From assembly GCA_023415035.1 (NCBI GenBank), contig JAEZLX010000071.1, positions 1-10,402 of the forward strand: a stretch of DNA of 10,402 nt, given 5' to 3'. This DNA comes from Pseudomonadota bacterium (GTDB taxonomy: Bacteria; Pseudomonadota; Gammaproteobacteria; Burkholderiales; Burkholderiaceae_C). A program made the position numbers and the translations under genes. Positions within the stretch are counted from its first letter, which is position 1, and the number at the start of each line of letters is the position of its first letter. Under the pieces are notes generated by a model, which was not told the DNA's origin, did no database searches, and saw only the letters and a list, made by a program, of their open reading frames with translations. Positions 6,260 to 10,402 of this stretch are shown here, in pieces.

Positions 6260-7164
6260 TGGCAGGGGCTGCCGACATGGACTGGTTCAAGCGGTTTCCG
6301 GCGATGGGCACCGATGCCCTGAGCGCCCTGCGCCGGACCATCGACGAGGCTTTTCGCGGGTTCACGCGCGAGCACGGCGCGGCGCTGGAGCAGGTGTTCC
6401 TGCCGCTGCGCGAGTTCCTGCTGTTTTCCGAGCGCCTGCTCACGCACTCGCCCTGGCCGGTGGTGCTCGGCGTGATCGCACTCGTGGTCTGGCTGGCCAC
6501 GCGCAGTTGGAAGGTGGTGCTGGGCGCCGTGGCCACGCTGCTGGTCATCGGCTACTTCGGCATGTGGGACGACACCATGAAGACCATCTCGATGATCTTC
6601 GTGTGCACGGTGGTCGCGCTCGTGCTGGGGCTGCCGCTGGGCATCCTCATGAGCCGCTCCGACCGCCTGCAGCGCATCGTCAACCCGGTGCTCGACATCA
6701 TGCAGACGATGCCCAGCTTCGTGTACCTGATTCCGGTGGTGATGCTGCTGGGCATCGGTCGCGTGCCGGGGCTGATCGCCGTGGTGATCTACGCCATTCC
6801 GCCGGTGATCCGCTTCACCAACCTGGGCATCCGGCTGGTCGACAAGGACCTGCTGGAGGCGGCCGACGCCTTCGGCAGCTCGGCCTGGCAGAAGATGCGC
6901 CAGGTGCAGCTGCCGCTGGCGCTGCCGACCATCATGGCGGGCGTGAACCAGACCATCATGCTGTCGCTGGCCATGGTCGTGATTGCGGCCATGATCGGGG
7001 TGCAGGGCCTGGGCCAGCCGGTGCTGCGCGCGATCTCGAACCAGTACTTCACCATGGGCGTGTTCAACGGTCTGGCCATCGTGGGCATCGCCATCATCTT
7101 CGACCGCGCTTCGCAGGCCTATGGCAAGCGCCTGCAAAAACATCTGGAGGTCCGGCATGGCTGA
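6259..7164 (+). CDS. proW: glycine betaine/proline-type ABC transporter permease
   Basis: The inner-membrane channel subunit of the importer, 301 residues from the ATG at 6259. The first 60 residues are a hydrophilic, amphipathic N-terminal region. They are followed by about six to seven hydrophobic segments (roughly 66-80, 85-101, 109-131, 152-166, 170-183, 233-250, 266-281). The EAA coupling loop that contacts the ATPase is present at 200-219 (EAADAFGSS, ending QLP). MQTMPSFVYLIP and GIGRVPGLIAVVIYAIPPVIR are typical of the ProW/OpuAB group. The start is uncertain: the ATG at 6259 overlaps the previous stop (TGATG) but has no Shine-Dalgarno sequence, whereas the ATG at 6277 (MDWFKRF) has CAGGGG eight bases before it. 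Its 3' end overlaps the ATPase gene by eight bases, so subunit synthesis is coupled. Confidence 0.93.
   Translation: MAGAADMDWFKRFPAMGTDALSALRRTIDEAFRGFTREHGAALEQVFLPLREFLLFSERLLTHSPWPVVLGVIALVVWLATRSWKVVLGAVATLLVIGYFGMWDDTMKTISMIFVCTVVALVLGLPLGILMSRSDRLQRIVNPVLDIMQTMPSFVYLIPVVMLLGIGRVPGLIAVVIYAIPPVIRFTNLGIRLVDKDLLEAADAFGSSAWQKMRQVQLPLALPTIMAGVNQTIMLSLAMVVIAAMIGVQGLGQPVLRAISNQYFTMGVFNGLAIVGIAIIFDRASQAYGKRLQKHLEVRHG
7146..7150 (+). promoter_or_regulatory. ribosome binding site for the transporter ATPase
   Basis: GGAGG inside the permease gene lies six bases before the ATG at 7157. It favours this start over the in-frame ATG at 7121. Confidence 0.7.
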
Positions 7165-8251
7165 CACAGGCAACCAGCCCGTGGCGCCGGCCAGCACGCC
7201 GGCGGCCACGGGCATCCGCATCCGCAATCTCTACAAGATATTCGGTCCCGCGCCAGAAAAGTTCCTGCCGCTGGTGCAGCAGGGCATGAGCAAGCAGGAG
7301 CTGCGCGACCAGCACGGTCACGTGCTGGGCCTGCGCGACATCAGCATCGACATGCCCGCCGGCGGCATCCAGGTCGTCATGGGCCTGTCGGGTTCGGGCA
7401 AGAGCACGCTGATCCGCCACATCAACCGGCTGATCGACCCGACAGCGGGCGAGGTGCTGGTGCAGGTGGGCGGACAGGAGGTGGACGTCGTCAAGATGTC
7501 GCCCTCCGCGCTGCGGCAATTCCGGCGCGAGCAGACCGCGATGGTGTTCCAGAAGTTCGCGCTGTTCCCGCACCTGACGGTGCTGGAGAACACCGAGTAC
7601 GGCCTGCAGGTGCAGGGCGTTGCCCGTCGCCAGCGGCGCGAAAGCGCCATGCGCTGGATCGAGCGCGTGGGCCTCAAAGGCTATGAGGACAGTTACCCCA
7701 ACCAGCTCTCGGGCGGCATGCAGCAGCGCGTGGGCCTGGCGCGGGCGCTGACCAACGACGCGCCCATCCTGCTCATGGACGAGGCTTACTCGGCGCTGGA
7801 CCCGCTGATCCGCTCGGACATGCAGGGCGTTCTGCTGGACCTGCAACAGGAAATCGGCAAAACGATCGTGTTCATCACGCACGACCTCGAAGAGGCGCTG
7901 CGCCTGGGCGACCGCATCGCGATCCTGCGCGATGGCGAGGTGGTGCAGCAGGGCACGGGCCAGCAGATCGTGCTGCAGCCGGCCGATGACTACATCGCCA
8001 ACTTCGTCAAGGACGTCAACCGCGGACGCGTGATCCGCTGCCGGACCCTGATGCAGCCCGGCGCGCCCGTGCAGGGGCCCACGGTGGACGCGAGTGTGGT
8101 GATCGAGGAGGCCGCGCGCGTGCTCAGCGCCGAGAACTGCGAAGCCGCCAACGTGGTCAACAGCCGTGGCCGGCACCTGGGCGTGGTGAGCCTGTCGGAC
8201 ATCATCGGCGCGATGGTGCCGCCGGCGGCGGCCACCGCCGAGGCCGCCTGA
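7157..8251 (+). CDS. proV: glycine betaine/proline-type ABC transporter ATP-binding protein
   Basis: The 364-residue ATPase that powers uptake through the preceding permease, on the cytoplasmic side. Order of motifs: Walker A GLSGSGKST (76-84), Q-loop Q132 in VFQKFALFPH, signature LSGGMQQR (184-191), Walker B ILLMDE (204-209), D-loop SALD (212-215), switch His H242 (THD). The insert between residues 28 and 58 (FGPAPEKFLPLVQQGMSKQE) before the first core strand is characteristic of ProV/OpuAA/GbuA ATPases and separates them from other importer ATPases. After about residue 290 a short C-terminal region includes a CBS-like stretch (VIEEAARVLSAEN, then GRHLGVVSLSDIIGAM). In this family such domains can sense ionic strength. 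At about 75 residues it looks shorter than the tandem CBS tail of E. coli ProV (400 residues in all). Third gene of the operon. Confidence 0.94.
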   Translation: MADTGNQPVAPASTPAATGIRIRNLYKIFGPAPEKFLPLVQQGMSKQELRDQHGHVLGLRDISIDMPAGGIQVVMGLSGSGKSTLIRHINRLIDPTAGEVLVQVGGQEVDVVKMSPSALRQFRREQTAMVFQKFALFPHLTVLENTEYGLQVQGVARRQRRESAMRWIERVGLKGYEDSYPNQLSGGMQQRVGLARALTNDAPILLMDEAYSALDPLIRSDMQGVLLDLQQEIGKTIVFITHDLEEALRLGDRIAILRDGEVVQQGTGQQIVLQPADDYIANFVKDVNRGRVIRCRTLMQPGAPVQGPTVDASVVIEEAARVLSAENCEAANVVNSRGRHLGVVSLSDIIGAMVPPAAATAEAA

Positions 8252-8264
8252 GGCCCCGGCCTCA
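8249..8264. terminator. inverted repeat spanning two convergent stop codons
   Basis: TGAGGCC (8249-8255) and GGCCTCA (8258-8264) are perfect complements around a CC centre; a real hairpin would open to a 5-bp stem with a 6-base loop. The left arm starts with the TGA of the ATPase gene and the right arm ends with the stop of the leftward marR-like gene. No T-tract follows on either side, so its strength as a terminator is doubtful. Confidence 0.4.
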
Positions 8265-8753
8265 GAGTTCGGCCAGCGGCGTGCGCGCCCCGGCTGCGGC
8301 CGGGTCCAGCACCTTCAGCAGTGTGCCCAGGTGCTGGTGCAGCTGGCGCAGCGTCTTGGGCGGCAGCTGCTGCAGGGCGGCGGGCAGCACGCCTTCATGG
8401 GGGCCGGGCGCGCTGCGCAGCAGCGCCAGACCCGCATCCGTCACGCGCAGCAGCACGTTGCGCCGGTCTTCCAGCGAGCGGTCCGAGACCACCAGCGACT
8501 TGCGCAGCAGCTGGCGAACCAGGTTGCTGGCGGTCGAGGGGTGGATGTCCATGCGCTGGGCCAGGTCCGAGACGCCCAGACCCGGGTCGCGCTCGATTTC
8601 GGCCAGCGCCCAGAGCTGGGCGCCGCCGATGCCCACGCGGCGTTCGACCTCCAGGAAATGGTGTCGCACCTCGCCGAAGACGAGGCGGAACTGGCGCAGC
8701 ACCTGGGCGGCGATCTGCTGCTGGTCAGAGGTGGGAGAAAGCAGGGTGGACAT
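8262..8753 (-). CDS. MarR family transcriptional regulator
   Basis: A 163-residue winged-helix regulator of the MarR type, which usually acts as a dimer repressing nearby genes until a small ligand binds. The N-terminal helix (residues 10-40) and C-terminal helices (about 120-150) would form the dimer interface. The DNA-binding core is at about 44-106: GAQLWALAEIERDPGLGVSD, recognition helix near HPSTASNLVRQLLRK (71-85), and the wing DRSLEDRRNVLLRVTDAG (91-108) with the conserved D96-R97-R98. It is convergent with the betaine-type operon, ten bases apart, and divergent from the LysR gene across 79 bases. The ATG at 8753 has no Shine-Dalgarno sequence and lies within a 9-bp inverted repeat, which suggests autoregulation. 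No ligand or target can be named. Confidence 0.9.
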   Translation of the reverse strand: MSTLLSPTSDQQQIAAQVLRQFRLVFGEVRHHFLEVERRVGIGGAQLWALAEIERDPGLGVSDLAQRMDIHPSTASNLVRQLLRKSLVVSDRSLEDRRNVLLRVTDAGLALLRSAPGPHEGVLPAALQQLPPKTLRQLHQHLGTLLKVLDPAAAGARTPLAEL

Positions 8754-8781
8754 GATGGCAATCGGCTACCCCGCCATCATG
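8751..8781. promoter_or_regulatory. 9-bp inverted repeat over the marR start, candidate operator
   Basis: CATGATGGC (8751-8759) and GCCATCATG (8773-8781) are perfect inverted repeats separated by 13 bases, 22 bases centre to centre (about two DNA turns). The left arm contains the marR start codon. In the 79-base gap shared with the LysR gene this is the clearest symmetric element. Confidence 0.5.
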
Positions 8782-8832
8782 CCTGAAGCCCGATGACCTT
8801 GGGCCCGGTGGGCGCGTGTACCATCCCCGGAC

Positions 8833-9789
8833 GTGGACAAGCTCAAGCAACTGGAGACCTTTGTTGCCGTCGCGACGCGCGGCAGCCTGACGGCGGCGGC
8901 CAAGGCCGAGGGGGTGGCGCCGGCCATCATCGGGCGCCGGCTCGACGGGCTGGAATCGCGCCTGGGCGTCAAGCTCATGGTGCGCACCACGCGCCGCATC
9001 ACCCTCACGCACGAAGGCTCTGCCTTTCTCGAAGACTGCCAGCGCCTGCTGGCCGATCTGGCCAATGCCGAGGCCAGCGTCAGCGCGGGCGGTGTGAAGG
9101 CCAGCGGCCATCTGCGCATCACCGCGCCGGCCGGCTTCGGGCGCCGCCACGTCGCGCCGCTGGTGCCACGTTTTCGTGAGCTGCACCCGGAAGTCACCAT
9201 CTCGCTCAACCTCAGCGACCGTGTCGTGGACGTGGCCGGTGAGGGCTTCGACTGCGCCGTGCGCGTGGGCGACCTGCCCGATTCGTCATTGGTGAGAGTT
9301 CGCCTGGCCGACAACCGGCGCCTGTGCGTGGCCACGCCGCGCTACCTGCAGCAGTACGGCCGGCCGCAAACCCCTGCCGAACTCTCGCGTTTTGACTGCC
9401 TGACGCTGTCGTCGGACGCGTCGCAAACGCGTGGCTGGGCCTTCTCCGTACCGCGCGAGGGCGCCGCCAGCGATGAGCGCGAACTGGTATACCTGCGCCC
9501 GGGCGGACCGCTGGACTGCTCCGATGGCCAGGTGCTGCACGCATGGTGTCTTGCCGGTTATGGCATAGCCTGGCGCAGCACCTGGGAGGTTGAGGCCGAC
9601 ATCGCCGCCGGACGCCTGGTCACCGTGCTCGACGAATTCGCGGCGCCGCCCAACGGCATTTATGCCGTGTTCCCGCAGCGCAAGCACCTGGCGCTGCGCG
9701 TGCGGCTGTGGATCGACTTCCTCAAGCACCACTACGCGCAGCCGGACTTCTGGCGCGGTGATGGCATGGCCTCATCCCGTGACGGTTGA
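8833..9789 (+). CDS. LysR family transcriptional regulator
   Basis: A 318-residue LysR-type regulator. The N-terminal winged helix-turn-helix covers about residues 4-62 (LETFVAVATRGSLTAAAK, GVAPAIIGRRLDGLE, then LMVRTTRRITLTHEG). A linker helix reaches about 90. The effector-binding domain begins at GHLRITAPAGFGRRHVAPLV and runs to about 300, containing VDVAGEGFDCAVRVGDLPDSSL, the usual core signature. Length is normal. The start is a GTG at 8833 with no clear Shine-Dalgarno sequence; I see no better in-frame start. It is divergent from marR and runs tail to tail into the AtuA-family gene, overlapping it by 18 bases. LysR proteins commonly control a neighbouring metabolic gene, so the AtuA-family operon is a candidate target, though its promoter is outside the window. 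Confidence 0.93.
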   Translation: MDKLKQLETFVAVATRGSLTAAAKAEGVAPAIIGRRLDGLESRLGVKLMVRTTRRITLTHEGSAFLEDCQRLLADLANAEASVSAGGVKASGHLRITAPAGFGRRHVAPLVPRFRELHPEVTISLNLSDRVVDVAGEGFDCAVRVGDLPDSSLVRVRLADNRRLCVATPRYLQQYGRPQTPAELSRFDCLTLSSDASQTRGWAFSVPREGAASDERELVYLRPGGPLDCSDGQVLHAWCLAGYGIAWRSTWEVEADIAAGRLVTVLDEFAAPPNGIYAVFPQRKHLALRVRLWIDFLKHHYAQPDFWRGDGMASSRDG

Positions 9790-10402
9790 CGCCATCCATG
9801 CTGCCGGCACACGAATCGGCATGGACAGCAGTATCTGACCCATGCCCTTGCCGAGAGCGTCGTTGCGCAGGGAAGCCATGCCGCCGCCGCCCAGGGCTCG
9901 CTCGCAGACGAAATTGAAGGCATGGATTCCCGGGACTTCATGGCGAACGACCGGGCCTTCTACCAGGTGGGCGAGGTGCGCCGCGACGCGCTCTGGCGTC
10001 AGCTGCGTGCGCAGCAGCGGAAGCCATTCGGGGCGGCGCGCGATGACGCCGATGTTCGACGTGTCTCCCTTGTCGCCGGAGCGCGCCCACGCAAGACGGA
10101 TCAGGGGCACCTCGACAGAAGGTCCTTCGGCTGCCTCCTCCGGCGGACACGCGCTGTCCTCGGGCGGTGATCCCGCTTCGGCTTGTGCCGCAGCGGGTAC
10201 AGCCTCGGGCAGGTCGATGGCGACGCCGTCCATACGGACTTTCGGCGCCAGGCATTCCTTTTCCAGCAGGAAGGCAAACTGCCGGATCAGCGGGGAAACA
10301 CCGGCCCGTCCGCCCGCACCAGTCGTGCCCGGTGCCCATGACGTACCCGCGGGGGCGATTTCGCGCGTCAGAATTTCCAGTGCGGCCTTGTCGGGGTGAC
10401 GC
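9772..10402 (-). CDS. AtuA family (acyclic terpene utilization-like) protein, C-terminal part
   Basis: The frame is open from the right edge to a TGA at 9772-9774, giving the last 209 residues; the start lies beyond 10402. The visible part begins in the end of the main AtuA (DUF1446) domain (LEILTREIAPAGT, SPLIRQFAFLLEKECLAPKVRMDG). A linker rich in Ala, Pro and Glu follows at about visible residues 63-97. The small C-terminal domain then has the family hallmarks ARSGDKGDTSNIGVIARRPEW, VPGIHAFNFV and GGGGMASLRNDALGKGMGQ. AtuA was named from citronellol/geraniol degradation in Pseudomonas, but the biochemical role of the family is poorly defined, and in Burkholderiales members often sit with acyl-CoA metabolism genes. 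Function here is therefore left open. It overlaps the LysR gene tail to tail. Confidence 0.87.
   Translation of the reverse strand, partial: RHPDKAALEILTREIAPAGTSWAPGTTGAGGRAGVSPLIRQFAFLLEKECLAPKVRMDGVAIDLPEAVPAAAQAEAGSPPEDSACPPEEAAEGPSVEVPLIRLAWARSGDKGDTSNIGVIARRPEWLPLLRTQLTPERVAAHLAHLVEGPVVRHEVPGIHAFNFVCERALGGGGMASLRNDALGKGMGQILLSMPIRVPAAWMASTVTG

Noticed and set aside
6079..7227. Leftward open frame of 382 codons opposite the permease
   Set aside because: The translation is dominated by His, Gln, Asp and Arg, typical of the complement of a GC-rich membrane protein gene.
7094..8176. Leftward open frame of 360 codons opposite the ATPase
   Set aside because: It is antisense to a gene with every ABC motif intact and has no domain of its own.
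8799..8824. TTGGGC...TACCAT as a promoter for the LysR gene
   Set aside because: The spacing is only 14 bases and both boxes match weakly.
1..10402. Mobile element, CRISPR array, toxin-antitoxin or phage defence locus
   Set aside because: I saw no transposase, integrase, long terminal inverted repeats, regularly spaced repeats or toxin-like gene pair, and gene composition looks uniform apart from the short AT-rich promoter island.

Overview
The window is GC-rich (well above 60% by eye). It is densely packed with genes whose family variants (tandem c-type cytochromes, malate synthase G, a Burkholderiales-style LysR regulator, an AtuA-family protein) suggest a betaproteobacterium, most likely Burkholderiales and perhaps Comamonadaceae. 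That placement is inferred from protein appearance and was not tested. It reads as ordinary chromosome: I see no rRNA, tRNA, CRISPR array, insertion sequence, integrase or attachment site.

Layout. (1) Positions 1-1534, rightward: the 3' end of a small c-type cytochrome, overlapping by 4 bases a membrane-anchored triheme cytochrome c. These are probably the electron-transfer subunits of a periplasmic or membrane dehydrogenase whose catalytic subunit would lie left of the window. (2) Positions 1561-4880, leftward: an L-2-haloacid dehalogenase followed by malate synthase G (glcB), with a good intrinsic terminator after glcB and then a small acidic protein of unknown function. The dehalogenase-glcB pair could feed carbon from haloacetate through glycolate and glyoxylate into malate. 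(3) Positions 4881-5200: a regulatory gap of about 320 bases with an AT-rich promoter core, a perfect TATAAT box and a GC-rich leader with several potential hairpins. (4) Positions 5201-8251, rightward: a tightly coupled operon for a glycine betaine/proline-type (ProU/OpuA family) ABC importer, in the order lipoprotein binding protein, permease, ATPase. (5) Positions 8262-9789: a leftward MarR regulator and a rightward LysR regulator, divergent across 79 bases, with a 9-bp inverted repeat lying over the marR start codon. (6) Positions 9772-10402, leftward: the C-terminal part of an AtuA-family protein, running off the right edge and overlapping the LysR gene tail to tail.

Working together: the betaine-type importer is a complete three-gene transport unit for a quaternary amine or osmolyte. 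The dehalogenase-glcB pair looks like a C2-acid assimilation unit. The LysR gene is adjacent to, and may control, the AtuA-family gene. The MarR target is probably at least its own promoter. I found no clear evidence of a new kind of system; the leads below are mostly regulatory structures and pathway inferences.
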